From Pseudacidovorax intermedius (GTDB lineage: Bacteria; Pseudomonadota; Gammaproteobacteria; Burkholderiales; Burkholderiaceae_C), in NCBI RefSeq assembly GCF_001476815.1, contig NZ_LDSL01000108.1:1-64000 (forward strand): a stretch of 64,000 nt of DNA, written 5' to 3'. Made by a program: the position numbers and the translations under genes. A model generated the notes under the pieces. That model was not told the DNA's origin. It did no database searches and saw only the letters and a list, made by a program, of their open reading frames with translations. Of this stretch, positions 35,882 through 44,573 are shown in pieces (position 1 is the first letter of the stretch; each line of letters starts with the position of its first letter).

Positions 35882-36505
35882 ATGCCCGCCTGGCGCATCG
35901 CGCTGCTGCTGCTGGCGGGCGTGGCCTATGCCGGCGCGTCGCACTGGATGATGCTCTACCACCCGGCCGCCCCCTGGGCCGTGGTGGTGCTGCTGGCGCC
36001 GCTGTGGCTCACGGCCATGGGACTGGCCGGCCAGTACCTGGGGCGTGCCGCGGTGGCGGTGACGGCCGTGGCCGGCCTTGCCGGGCTGGCGCTGGTCTTC
36101 AGCGGCCATGCCGGTGACCCGAATCCGCTGTACGTGCTGCAGCACGTCGGCATCAATGCGGTGCTGGCCCTGTGGTTCGGCGGCACGCTGCGGCCCGGGC
36201 AGCTGTCGCTGATCGGCCAGTTCGCGCAGCGCATCCATGCGCTCACGCCCGACATGCGGCGCTACACGGCGCGCGTCACGGCCGTGTGGACGGCCTACTT
36301 CTGCGCGGTGTGCGTGCTGTCGCTGGCGGTGTATGGCCTGCGTCCCTTCGAGGACTGGTCGCTGTTCTCGAACGTGGTCACGCCCATCGGCGTGGGCGCG
36401 CTGTTCGTGGGCGAGTACCTGGTCCGCTACCGCCTGCATCCCGAATTCGAGCGCGTGCGGCTGATCGACGCGGTGCGCGCCTTCTACGCGCCGGCCAAGC
36501 AATGA
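35882..36505 (+). CDS. Polytopic membrane protein (ApeG/COG4648-like)
   Basis: 207 residues with about five hydrophobic segments (for example IALLLLAGVAYAGASHWMML, AVVVLLAPLWLTAMGLAG, YFCAVCVLSLAVYGL). The pattern LIGQFAQRIH followed by MRRYTARVTAVW is that of a small membrane protein found next to the ACP genes in aryl polyene clusters (COG4648). Its function is unknown; it may anchor or help assemble the enzyme complex at the inner membrane. It starts five bases after the ACP stop and its own stop overlaps the next ATG. Confidence 0.75.
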   Translation: MPAWRIALLLLAGVAYAGASHWMMLYHPAAPWAVVVLLAPLWLTAMGLAGQYLGRAAVAVTAVAGLAGLALVFSGHAGDPNPLYVLQHVGINAVLALWFGGTLRPGQLSLIGQFAQRIHALTPDMRRYTARVTAVWTAYFCAVCVLSLAVYGLRPFEDWSLFSNVVTPIGVGALFVGEYLVRYRLHPEFERVRLIDAVRAFYAPAKQ

Positions 36506-38274
36506 GCGCCGTTCCGGACCTTCCCGTCGGCATGCGGCCCGACGACGCGCCCGCGCGTCTCGCGCCGCTGCTCGGCCCGCGCGACCTGCACGCCCCGCTG
36601 GCCTGGCGGCAGGGGCGGCCGATCAGCGGCCTGGCCTGGCTGGCCGACGTCGAGGCCGTGGCGCGCCAGCTGCCCGCCGAGGGGCCGGCCGTCAACCTGT
36701 GCGGCGACCGCTACCGTTTCAGCGTCGGCCTGGCGGCGGCGCTGGTCCGCGGCCACGCCAGCCTGCTGCCGCCCGATGCGCGGGAGGACACGCTGGCCCG
36801 CGTCTGCGCCGAGCATCCCGCCGCCTTCGCGCTGGTCGACCCCGGCGAGACGCACGGCGCCAGCCTGGCGCTGCGCGTGGCGGTCGATGCCGACGGCAGC
36901 CGGCCGCCGCTGAACGCCATGCCCGACTGGGCCGCCATCGACAGCGCCCGCCACGCCGCCAGCCTGCTCACCTCGGGCTCCACCGGCACACCGCAGCCGC
37001 ATGCCAAGACCTGGGGCACGCTGGTGGGCGACGTGGCCGCCGCGGCGCCACGGCTGTGCCAGTTGCTGGGCCTGCCCTCGCTGGCCGGCCTGACGCTGGT
37101 GGCCACCGTGCCGGTGCAGCACAGCTACGGGCTGGAATCGTCGGCGCTGCTCGCCATGCTGGGCGGCGCCGCCTTCGAGGCCGGCCGGCCCTTCTACCCG
37201 GCCGACATCGTGCAGGCGCTCGAGGCCGTGCCGCGGCCGCGGGCGCTGGTCACCACGCCTTTCCACCTCAAGACGCTGCTGCAGTCGGGCCTGCCCATTC
37301 CGCCCGTGGACCTGCTGCTGTCGGCCACCGCGCCGCTGTCGCCGCAGCTGGCGGCCCAGGCCGAGCGCGCCACCGGCGGCGTGATGGCCGAGATCTACGG
37401 CAGCACCGAGACCGGCCAGGTCGCCCTGCGCTGCCCCGTGCGCAGCGAGGTGTGGGCGGTGCTGGGCGACATCCGCGTGCAGGCCGAGCCCGCGCCCGAC
37501 GGCGGCGAGCGCTTCGTCTTCTCCGGCGACTTCATTCCCGCGCCCACGCCCATGGCCGACCTGCTCGAGCTGCTGGGCGACGGGCGCTTCCGCCTGCTCG
37601 GCCGCGCCAACGACCTGGTGCACGTGGCGGGCCGCCGCACCTCGCTGGGCCATCTGGACTTCCACCTCAACAGCATTCCCGGCGTGGAGGACGGCGCCTT
37701 CTGGCTGCCCGACGACGTGGCCGACGGCGTGGTGCGCACCGTGGCCTTCGTGGTGGCGCCGCAGCTGGATGCGGCCGCCGTCATCGCCGGCCTGCGCGAG
37801 CGCATCGAGCCGGTGTTCGTGCCGCGCCGCGTGGTGCACGTGCAGGCCCTGCCGCGCGTGGGCACCGGCAAGCTGACGCGGCGCGAGCTGCGCGAATTCG
37901 CCCTGGCGCAGCTGGCGGCTGACGGCAGCCCGGTGCGGCTGTCGCACCGCGTGCCGGCCGACCATCCCGCCTTCGCCGGCCATTTCCCGGGCCGTCCGCT
38001 GCTGCCCGGCGCGCTGCTGCTGGCCGAACTGCTGGAGGCGATGCGCGGCGTGCCGGCGTTGCGCGCCCGGCTGGGCGAGGCGCCGACGCTGGCCGCGGCC
38101 AAGTTCCTGGCGCCCGTGCGCCCCGGCGCCGACCTGGTGTTCGATCTGCAGCCCGAATCGGGCGCCGCCGGCGGCGTGCGCTTCGAGGTGCGCAGCGGCG
38201 ACACCGTGGCCGCCAGCGGGCGCTGGCTGCCGGGGGAGGGCGCCCGCGGCGCCGCCGCCGGAGGCGCCCCATGA
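36502..38274 (+). CDS. Acyl-CoA synthetase fused to hotdog dehydratase
   Basis: 590 residues. Residues about 1-470 are an AMP-forming acyl/aryl synthetase: P-loop LLTSGSTGTPQPHAKTW, EIYGSTETGQVALR and the C-terminal GRANDLVHVAGRRTSL and VGTGKLTRRELREF (catalytic Lys). Residues about 475-590 are a FabA/FabZ-like hotdog domain (VPADHPAFAGHFPGRPLLPGALLLAELLE, His in the DHPAF motif). In Escherichia coli aryl polyene clusters these are separate proteins (ApeH and ApeI). It would activate the aromatic starter and dehydrate chain intermediates. Start and stop overlap neighbours. Confidence 0.85.
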   Translation: MSAVPDLPVGMRPDDAPARLAPLLGPRDLHAPLAWRQGRPISGLAWLADVEAVARQLPAEGPAVNLCGDRYRFSVGLAAALVRGHASLLPPDAREDTLARVCAEHPAAFALVDPGETHGASLALRVAVDADGSRPPLNAMPDWAAIDSARHAASLLTSGSTGTPQPHAKTWGTLVGDVAAAAPRLCQLLGLPSLAGLTLVATVPVQHSYGLESSALLAMLGGAAFEAGRPFYPADIVQALEAVPRPRALVTTPFHLKTLLQSGLPIPPVDLLLSATAPLSPQLAAQAERATGGVMAEIYGSTETGQVALRCPVRSEVWAVLGDIRVQAEPAPDGGERFVFSGDFIPAPTPMADLLELLGDGRFRLLGRANDLVHVAGRRTSLGHLDFHLNSIPGVEDGAFWLPDDVADGVVRTVAFVVAPQLDAAAVIAGLRERIEPVFVPRRVVHVQALPRVGTGKLTRRELREFALAQLAADGSPVRLSHRVPADHPAFAGHFPGRPLLPGALLLAELLEAMRGVPALRARLGEAPTLAAAKFLAPVRPGADLVFDLQPESGAAGGVRFEVRSGDTVAASGRWLPGEGARGAAAGGAP

Positions 38275-39308
38275 GTGCCGTCGGCGACGACGTGCGCCCC
38301 GCGGGCACCGACTGGGTCAAGGCGCCCGAGCGCAGCAACATGCTGGCGCTGCGCGTCATCTGCGCGCTGGCGCTGTGGTGCGGCCGGCCGCTCACGCGCC
38401 TGATCCTGCATCCGATCACGCTGTACTTCCTGCTGTTCTCGCCGACGCAGCGGCGCCACGTGCGGCGCTACCTGGCGCGGGCCATCGGCCCGCGGGCCGG
38501 CTGGCGCGACGGCTACCGGCTGCTGCACAACTTTGCCTCCATCGTGCTGGACCGCGTCTACTTCCTGCGCGGGCGCATGGGCCTGTTCGACGTGCAGGTG
38601 CAGGGCGGCGAGGCGGTGGAGGCCGAGGTGCGGGCGGGCCGCGGCGCCTTCCTGGTCGGCGCGCACATCGGCAGCTTCGAAGCGCTGTCGGCCTGCCGCC
38701 AGCAGGCCGAGGCGCCGGTGGACCTGCGCCTGGCCATGCTCATGTACCCGGACAACGCCCGGCGCATCAATGCCGTGCTCGAGGCCATCAGCCTGCCCGA
38801 GTACCGGCCGCACGTCATCGCGCTCGGCCGCCCGGCCGCCATGCTGGAGCTGCGCGACTGGCTCGACAGCGGCCGCATGGCCGGCATGCTGGGCGACCGC
38901 ACCCTGGCCATCGGCGAGGACGACGGCGCCCAGCGCGGCAACCGCGTGCAGATCGACTTCCTGGGCCAGCCGGCGTGGTTCAACGACGGGCCCTTCCGGC
39001 TCGCCGCCCTGCTGCGCCGGCCGGCCGTGTTCATGGCCGGCCTGTACCTGGGCGGCAACCGCTACCAGGTGGTGTTCGAGCCGCTGGCCGACTTCTCCGC
39101 GCCGGCCGCCGCCACGGCCCCGGCGCCGGGCGGCGCCGACGCGCCCGCACCGCGCCGCGCCCGCGGCCTCGATCCCGCCGAGCGGGAACGCCGCATCCGC
39201 GAGGCCCTCGAAACCTACGTGCGGCGCCTGGAAGACCTGTGCCGCGCCCATCCCCACAACTGGTTCAATTTCCATGACTTCTGGCTCGAAGATTCGCCCC
39301 GCGGCTGA
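38271..39308 (+). CDS. LpxL/HtrB-like acyltransferase
   Basis: 345 residues. An N-terminal hydrophobic region (ALALWCGRPLTRLILHPITLYFLLFSP) precedes the acyltransferase motif H-x4-E in FLVGAHIGSFEALSA, and PAVFMAGLYLGGNRY. This is the family of lipid A and related lysophospholipid acyltransferases, and one member (ApeJ-type) occurs in each aryl polyene cluster, where it probably attaches the polyene to its lipid anchor. The C-terminal region includes an Ala/Pro-rich insert near residue 285. It overlaps the following gene by 35 bases. Confidence 0.82.
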   Translation: MSAVGDDVRPAGTDWVKAPERSNMLALRVICALALWCGRPLTRLILHPITLYFLLFSPTQRRHVRRYLARAIGPRAGWRDGYRLLHNFASIVLDRVYFLRGRMGLFDVQVQGGEAVEAEVRAGRGAFLVGAHIGSFEALSACRQQAEAPVDLRLAMLMYPDNARRINAVLEAISLPEYRPHVIALGRPAAMLELRDWLDSGRMAGMLGDRTLAIGEDDGAQRGNRVQIDFLGQPAWFNDGPFRLAALLRRPAVFMAGLYLGGNRYQVVFEPLADFSAPAAATAPAPGGADAPAPRRARGLDPAERERRIREALETYVRRLEDLCRAHPHNWFNFHDFWLEDSPRG

Positions 39309-39921
39309 GGCCGTGGCGGCCGCGCTCGCGGCGGCCCTGCGCCCGTGGCTGCGCCCGCGCGCCGCGCTCCTGCTTGCACTGGCGGCGCTGATCGCCGCGC
39401 CGGCCTGGGCCTTCGACCTCAACGACCTGATGTACCTGCTGGCCCAGCGCCGCAGCGGCGAGGCGCGCTTCACCGAGCAGCGCTTCGTGCGCGGCCTGGA
39501 CGGGCCGCTCGATTCCGCCGGTACGCTCAGCTTCACGGCGCCCGACAAGCTGGTGCGCCGCACCCTCACGCCGCGGCCGGAGTCGATGGAGGTGCAGGGC
39601 AACGTGCTGATCCTGTCGCGCGGCGGCCGCACCCGCACGCTGAGCCTGGACGCCATGCCCGAGCTGCAGGGCATGATCGAAGCCATGCGCGGCACCCTGA
39701 GCGGCAACGCGCCCGCGCTGCAGCGCTACTTCAAGACCGAGGTCAAGGGCGACGCCAAGGCCTGGACGCTGGACCTGGTGCCCAGCCTGCCGGCCCTGGC
39801 CGCCCAGGTGCGCAGCCTGCGCCTGTCGGGCAGCGGCAGCGACGTGCGCGGCGTCGACATGGAATTCATCGGCGGCGACCGCTCGGTGATGACGATCGTG
39901 CCGGGGCCCGCCGGTTCATGA
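39274..39921 (+). CDS. LolA-like outer membrane lipoprotein carrier
   Basis: 215 residues, starting at ATG 39274 inside the end of the acyltransferase gene. A signal peptide (ALLLALAALIAAPAWA) is followed by FDLNDLMYLLAQRRSGEARFTEQRF, typical of LolA-like proteins in aryl polyene clusters (ApeL). Beta-strands follow (ESMEVQGNVLILSRGGRT). It would carry the hydrophobic polyene-lipid across the periplasm. A start closer to the signal peptide cannot be excluded, since the first 30 residues before the hydrophobic core are unusually long and Ala-rich. Confidence 0.8.
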   Translation: MTSGSKIRPAAEAVAAALAAALRPWLRPRAALLLALAALIAAPAWAFDLNDLMYLLAQRRSGEARFTEQRFVRGLDGPLDSAGTLSFTAPDKLVRRTLTPRPESMEVQGNVLILSRGGRTRTLSLDAMPELQGMIEAMRGTLSGNAPALQRYFKTEVKGDAKAWTLDLVPSLPALAAQVRSLRLSGSGSDVRGVDMEFIGGDRSVMTIVPGPAGS

Positions 39922-42326
39922 GCCGCGCCCAACGCCCCGCGCCCGCACCCGCCGGCGACGCCGGCCTGCCGCGCGGCCGCCGGCTGGTGGTGGTGCTCCT
40001 GTGGCTGCTGGTGCTGGCCGCCGGCGTGGGCGTGATCGCCCGCTCCAAGTTCGACGCCGACCTGTCCGCCTTCCTGCCCGCCAGCCCCGACGCGCGCCAG
40101 CGCATGCTGATCGAGCAGCTGCAAAGCGGCGTCGCCTCGCGCACGCTGTTCATCGGCATCGAGGGCGGGCGCGACGAGGCGCAGCGCGCCGCCCTGTCGC
40201 GCGACCTGGGCCAGCGCCTGCGCAAGAGCGGCCTGTTCGACCAGGTGCAGAACGGCGACCAGAGCGAATGGCGCGACGCCGGCAGCTGGGTCTTCGACCG
40301 CCGCTACCAGCTCTCGCCCGCGGTCACGCCCGCGCACTTCACGGTGGAGGGGCTGCGCAACGCCATCCTCGACACGCTCTCGCTGCTGGGCACGCCGGCG
40401 GGCAATGCCTTCAAGCCGCTGCTCGACCGCGACCCGACGGGCGAGTCGGCCCGCATGGCCGAGACGCTGATTCCCGCCTCCGCCCCCCGCAGCGTGGACG
40501 GCGTGTGGGCCGCCCGCCAGGCGCCGCGTGCCGTGCTGCTGGCCAGCACCCGCGCCGCCGGCGGCGACCTGGATGCGCAGGCGCAGGCCATCGCCACCAT
40601 CCAAGCCGACTTCGCCCAGGCCGCCGCCAGGCTGGAGGCGCCCGATGCGCGCCTGCTGCTGAGCGGCACTGCCGTCTTCTCGGTGCAGAGCCGCGACAGC
40701 ATCAAGCGCGAGGCGATCCACCTGGCGGTGGTGGGCGCCATCGTGGTCAGCGGACTGCTGCTGCTGGCCTTCGGCTCGCTGCGGGCGCTGGTCATCGCCA
40801 TGCTGCCGGTGGCCACCGGCGTGGTGGTCGGCACCGCGGCCGTCAGCCTGGTGTTCGGCGGCGTGCACGGCCTGACGCTGGGCTTCGGCAGCACGCTGAT
40901 CGGCGAGACGGTGGACTACGCCATCTACTACCTCATCCAGGCCCGCCAGGTGGCGGGAGAGGGTCCCGCGCAGGCCGGCTGGCAGCGTTGGCGCGACCTG
41001 CACTGGCCGACCGTGCGGCTGGGTCTGCTGACCTCGGTGGCCGGCTTCGCGGCGCTGGTGTTCTCGGGCTTTCCGGGGCTGGCGCAGCTGGGCGTGTTCT
41101 CCATCGCCGGCCTGGTGGCGGCCGCGCTCGCCACGCGCTTCCTGCTGCCGGTGCTGGCGCCGCAGGGCGCCACCGGCCGCGGCCTGCGCCGCTACATGGC
41201 CCATGCGGCCGGGGCCATCGTGCGCGGCCTGCCGCGGCTGCGCCTGCCGCTCATGGCGCTGGCCGCCGCCGGCCTGGCGCTGGTGCTGTGGCAAGGCGAC
41301 CAGCTCTGGCGGGCCGGCCTCAGCTCGATGAGCCCGGTCTCGCGCGAATCGCAGGCGCTGGACGAGCAACTGCGCGGCGACGTCGGCGCCAGCGAGGGCG
41401 CCACGCTGGTGGTGGCCTACGGCGACACCGTCGACGCCGCGCTGCGCCAGGCCGAGGTGGCCGGCATGCGGCTCGATCCGCTGATGGAGCGCGGCGTGCT
41501 GCTGGGCTACGACAGCGTGGCCCGCCTGCTGCCCAGCCGCGAGACGCAGATGCAGCGGCGCGAGGCCCTGCCCGACGCGACGACGCTGCGCGCCCGGCTG
41601 GAGGAGGCGACCGCCGGCCTGCCGCTGCCCGCCGACCGGCTGGCGCCCTTCGTGGCGCAGGTCGAGGCCGCGCGCTCGGCACCGCTGATCGGCCTGGACG
41701 ATGCGCGCAAGAGCCCGCTCGGCCCGGTGGTGGACGCACTGCTGTTCCAACGCCCCGGCGGCGGCTGGGCCGCGATGATCTCGCTGCACGCCGGGCCGCA
41801 GTTCCAGCATGCCGAGGTGGTGAAGGCGCTGCAGGGCCTGCCCAACGTGGCGGTGGCCGAGGTGGGCGAGGAACTGGGCGCGCTCTACAAGCGCTACCTG
41901 CACGAGGCCTTCGTGCAGGTCGGCCTGGGCGCGCTGGCCGTGGTGCTGCTGCTGGGCGCCTGGCTGCACTCCGGCCGCCGTCTGCTGGCCGTGTGCCAGC
42001 CGCTGGCCGCCGCGGTGGCGCTCACGCTGGGCACCATGGCCGCCATGGGGATGGCGCTGTCGATCCTGCACCTGGTGGGGCTGCTGCTGGTGGTGGCCGT
42101 GGGCTCCAACTACGCGCTTTTCTTCGACCAACTGCGCGAGACCGGCCACGCCGACGAGGACACGCTGGCCTCGCTCATGCTGGCCAACCTGACGACGGTG
42201 ATCTCCTTCACGCTGATCGCCATCTCCGACATTCCGTCGCTGGCCTCCATCGGCCAGGTGGTGGCACCGGGGGCGCTGCTGGCGCTGCTGCTGTCGGCGG
42301 CCTTCGCACGGACGGTTCGGGCATGA
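39918..42326 (+). CDS. MMPL/RND-type exporter (ApeM-like)
   Basis: 802 residues. One span near the N-terminus (VVVLLWLLVLAAGVGVIA) is followed by a large periplasmic domain to about residue 260, a block of five spans (for example ALVIAMLPVATGVVVGTAAV and TLGFGSTLIGETVDYAIYYLI), then another span, a second periplasmic domain and a final block of spans. This duplicated layout is that of MMPL proteins of the RND superfamily (COG4258). In aryl polyene clusters such a protein extracts the product from the inner membrane. Start overlaps the LolA-like stop; stop overlaps the next start. Confidence 0.87.
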   Translation: MSRAQRPAPAPAGDAGLPRGRRLVVVLLWLLVLAAGVGVIARSKFDADLSAFLPASPDARQRMLIEQLQSGVASRTLFIGIEGGRDEAQRAALSRDLGQRLRKSGLFDQVQNGDQSEWRDAGSWVFDRRYQLSPAVTPAHFTVEGLRNAILDTLSLLGTPAGNAFKPLLDRDPTGESARMAETLIPASAPRSVDGVWAARQAPRAVLLASTRAAGGDLDAQAQAIATIQADFAQAAARLEAPDARLLLSGTAVFSVQSRDSIKREAIHLAVVGAIVVSGLLLLAFGSLRALVIAMLPVATGVVVGTAAVSLVFGGVHGLTLGFGSTLIGETVDYAIYYLIQARQVAGEGPAQAGWQRWRDLHWPTVRLGLLTSVAGFAALVFSGFPGLAQLGVFSIAGLVAAALATRFLLPVLAPQGATGRGLRRYMAHAAGAIVRGLPRLRLPLMALAAAGLALVLWQGDQLWRAGLSSMSPVSRESQALDEQLRGDVGASEGATLVVAYGDTVDAALRQAEVAGMRLDPLMERGVLLGYDSVARLLPSRETQMQRREALPDATTLRARLEEATAGLPLPADRLAPFVAQVEAARSAPLIGLDDARKSPLGPVVDALLFQRPGGGWAAMISLHAGPQFQHAEVVKALQGLPNVAVAEVGEELGALYKRYLHEAFVQVGLGALAVVLLLGAWLHSGRRLLAVCQPLAAAVALTLGTMAAMGMALSILHLVGLLLVVAVGSNYALFFDQLRETGHADEDTLASLMLANLTTVISFTLIAISDIPSLASIGQVVAPGALLALLLSAAFARTVRA

Positions 42327-43138
42327 GCGCCACGGCAGGCCGCTGGCAGCCCACCCCCTTCCTCAAGGGGAGCGCGGTGCTGCATGCCGGCGCGCTCGGC
42401 GCCAGCCTGGCCGTGCCCGGTGCATGGCCCTGGGCGCTGGGCGCGGTCGTGCTCAACCATGCCGCCATCACCGCCATCGGCCTCACGCCGCGCAGCCACT
42501 GGCTGGGCCAGAACACGCTGCGCCTGCCCGCGACCGCCGAGGCGCGCAGCGAGGTGGCACTGACCATCGACGACGGCCCCGAGCCGGAGGTCACGCCGGC
42601 CGTGCTCGACCTGCTCGATGCCCACGGCCAGAAGGCCACCTTCTTCTGCATCGCCGACCGGGTGCAGGCCCATGCGGCGCTGGCGCGGGAGATCGTGGCG
42701 CGCGGCCACAGCATCCAGAACCACACGGCGCGGCATCGGCACAACTTCTCGGTGCTGGGGCCGCGCGGCTTCCATGCCGAGATCGCGCGGGCGCAGCAGG
42801 CGATCGAAGACGTCACCGGCCAGCGTCCCACCTGCTTCCGCGCGCCCGCCGGCCTGCGCAACCCGTTCCTGGCCCCGGTGCTGCATCGCCTGGGCCTGGA
42901 ACTGGTGAGCTGGACCCGCCGCGGCTTCGACACCCGCGAGCGCGACCCGGCCCGCGTGCTGGCCCGCCTGACCCGCGGCCTGCGGGCCGGCGACATCCTG
43001 CTGCTGCACGACGGCCATGCGGCGCGCACCGCCGACGGCCGGCCGGTCATCCTGGAAGTGCTGCCGCCGCTGCTCGACCGGTTCTCGCGCCAGGGCCTGC
43101 GCGCCGTGACCTTGCCGCAGGCGCTCGGCCATGCCTGA
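42323..43138 (+). CDS. Polysaccharide deacetylase family protein
   Basis: 271 residues. Two N-terminal hydrophobic stretches are followed by the NodB domain: ALTIDDGPEPEVTPAVLDLL (metal-binding Asp-Asp), HSIQNHTARHRH (metal-binding His pair), FRAPAGLRNPFL and ILLLHDGH. All ligands for a divalent metal are present, so it should be active as a carbohydrate esterase. It overlaps the MMPL exporter gene by four bases, so it belongs to the operon although it is not a core member of the aryl polyene pathway described in Escherichia coli. It may remove an acyl or acetyl group from the glycan or head group. Confidence 0.82.
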   Translation: MSATAGRWQPTPFLKGSAVLHAGALGASLAVPGAWPWALGAVVLNHAAITAIGLTPRSHWLGQNTLRLPATAEARSEVALTIDDGPEPEVTPAVLDLLDAHGQKATFFCIADRVQAHAALAREIVARGHSIQNHTARHRHNFSVLGPRGFHAEIARAQQAIEDVTGQRPTCFRAPAGLRNPFLAPVLHRLGLELVSWTRRGFDTRERDPARVLARLTRGLRAGDILLLHDGHAARTADGRPVILEVLPPLLDRFSRQGLRAVTLPQALGHA

Positions 43139-43171
43139 CGCGCGCAGTGCGCTGCACCGACCCCGCATGAG

Positions 43172-43288
43172 CCCCTCTCCCCTCGCGGGAGAGGGGTTGG
43201 GGAGAGGGGGCTGCGCCGCCACCGCCTCCCGCTTTACATCCGCTGCCGCCCCCTCTCCCCAGCCCTCTCCCGCGAGGGGAGAGGGAGC
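43172..43288. repeat. Inverted repeat (CCTCTCCC/GGGAGAGG type)
   Basis: Two nearly identical arms of about 38 bases (43172-43210 and 43249-43288) in inverted orientation are separated by about 40 bases. Each arm itself holds the palindrome CCCTCGCGGGAG. This REP-like element lies between the polysaccharide deacetylase and methyltransferase genes of one operon and could act as a terminator or a processing site. Confidence 0.85.
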
Positions 43289-43306
43289 CCAGACTCCAAT
43301 ACGCCC

Positions 43307-44071
43307 GTGACCTCGACCTCGCCCAATTCCGACGCCGCCTGGCGCGAACTTCACGCCCGCGCCACCGCGCCCTACCGCCAGGGCGGCAACTTCGCCTGGC
43401 ATTTCGCCCGCGGCAAGCTGGGCCACGACCCGGTGTTCCGCGGCATCGTCGAACGCGGCCTGATCGGCGAAGGCCGGCCGCGCATGCTGGACATCGGCTC
43501 GGGCCAGAGCCTGTTCGCCAACGTGCTGCACAGTGCCCAGGCCATGCGGGCCGAGGGCGCCTGGCCCGTCGCCTGGGCGCCGCTGCCCGGCGAGGCGCGC
43601 TACACCGGCATCGAGCTGATGCCGCGCGACGTCGAGCGGGCGCAGCGCTCCGTCGGCCACATCCGGCCGCTGCCGACCATCGTCTGCGGCAACATGTGCG
43701 AGGCGGCCTTTGCGCCGTGCGACGTGGTCGTCATCCTCGACGTGCTGCACTACGTGGACCATGCCGCGCAGGAGGGCGTGCTGCGCCGCGTGCGCGACGC
43801 GCTGGCCGCCGGCGCGCCCGAGCGCGGCCCCGTGCCCGGCCGGCTGCTGCTGCGCGTGGGCGACGCCGCCAGCCGCCGCGGCTTCGCCATCAGCCAGTGG
43901 GTGGACCGCACCGTGACGCGCATCCGCGGCCACAAGGTGTCGCCGACCTGGGGCCGCACGCTGGACGAATGGATCGCGCTGCTGCAGCGGCTGGGCTTCG
44001 CCGTGCAGCCCATGCCGATGAGCCAGGGCACGCCCTTCGCCAACGTGCTGCTGGTGTCGGACCTGCCATGA
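43307..44071 (+). CDS. Class I SAM methyltransferase
   Basis: 254 residues from a GTG at 43307. The SAM site is MLDIGSGQSLFAN and later motifs are VVVILDVLHYVDHAAQEGVLRRV and GRLLLRVGD. Such methyltransferases are part of many aryl polyene clusters, where the aromatic ring is often methylated or methoxylated. The insert LPGEARYTGIELMPRDVE may shape the substrate pocket. It follows the inverted repeat at 43172-43288 by 18 bases and its stop overlaps the dehydratase ATG. Confidence 0.8.
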   Translation: MTSTSPNSDAAWRELHARATAPYRQGGNFAWHFARGKLGHDPVFRGIVERGLIGEGRPRMLDIGSGQSLFANVLHSAQAMRAEGAWPVAWAPLPGEARYTGIELMPRDVERAQRSVGHIRPLPTIVCGNMCEAAFAPCDVVVILDVLHYVDHAAQEGVLRRVRDALAAGAPERGPVPGRLLLRVGDAASRRGFAISQWVDRTVTRIRGHKVSPTWGRTLDEWIALLQRLGFAVQPMPMSQGTPFANVLLVSDLP

Positions 44072-44532
44072 GCGCGCCCGCCACCCTCGAGCGCGACGGC
44101 ATCGCCGCCCGCATCCCGCACGCCGGCGACATGTGCCTGCTCGACCGGCTGGAGGCCTGGGATGCGCAGGCCATCCACTGCACCACAGCCCGCCATGCCG
44201 ACCCGGCCAACCCGATGCGCACGGCATCCGGCCTGCTCGCACCCTGCGCCATCGAGTTCGCGGCCCAGGCCATGGCGCTGCACGGCGGCCTGCTCGCCAG
44301 CGGCGACGGCCCACCCTCGGCCGGCTACCTGGCCAGCACGCGCAACGTGCGGCTGCACCGCGCCCGCTTCGACGATGCGCCCGCGCCGCTGCACCTGCAT
44401 GCCGAGCGCCTGTCGGGCGATGCGCAGCAGGTGATGTACGCCTTCCGCGTGCTCGACGCCGAGGGCGCGCCCGTGGCCGACGGCCGGGCCGTGGTCGTCC
44501 TCAACACGCCGCTGCCGGATTCCGCCCCCTAG
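44068..44532 (+). CDS. 3-hydroxyacyl-ACP dehydratase (ApeP/COG4706-like hotdog)
   Basis: 154 residues with a single hotdog fold: IAARIPHAGDMCLLDRLEAWD carries the catalytic His (PHAGDM, like the PHRGPM/PHxxPM motif of this subfamily), then APCAIEFAAQAMALHGGLLA, the central helix. This is the COG4706 type found as ApeP. It would remove water from the 3-hydroxyacyl intermediate during polyene elongation. A second hotdog domain is present in the synthetase fusion at 36.5 kb, so the operon has two dehydratase activities. Confidence 0.8.
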   Translation: MSAPATLERDGIAARIPHAGDMCLLDRLEAWDAQAIHCTTARHADPANPMRTASGLLAPCAIEFAAQAMALHGGLLASGDGPPSAGYLASTRNVRLHRARFDDAPAPLHLHAERLSGDAQQVMYAFRVLDAEGAPVADGRAVVVLNTPLPDSAP

Positions 44533-44573
44533 CCGCCCTGGCCGCACCCCGTCACCAACGCCGCCCGTACCCC

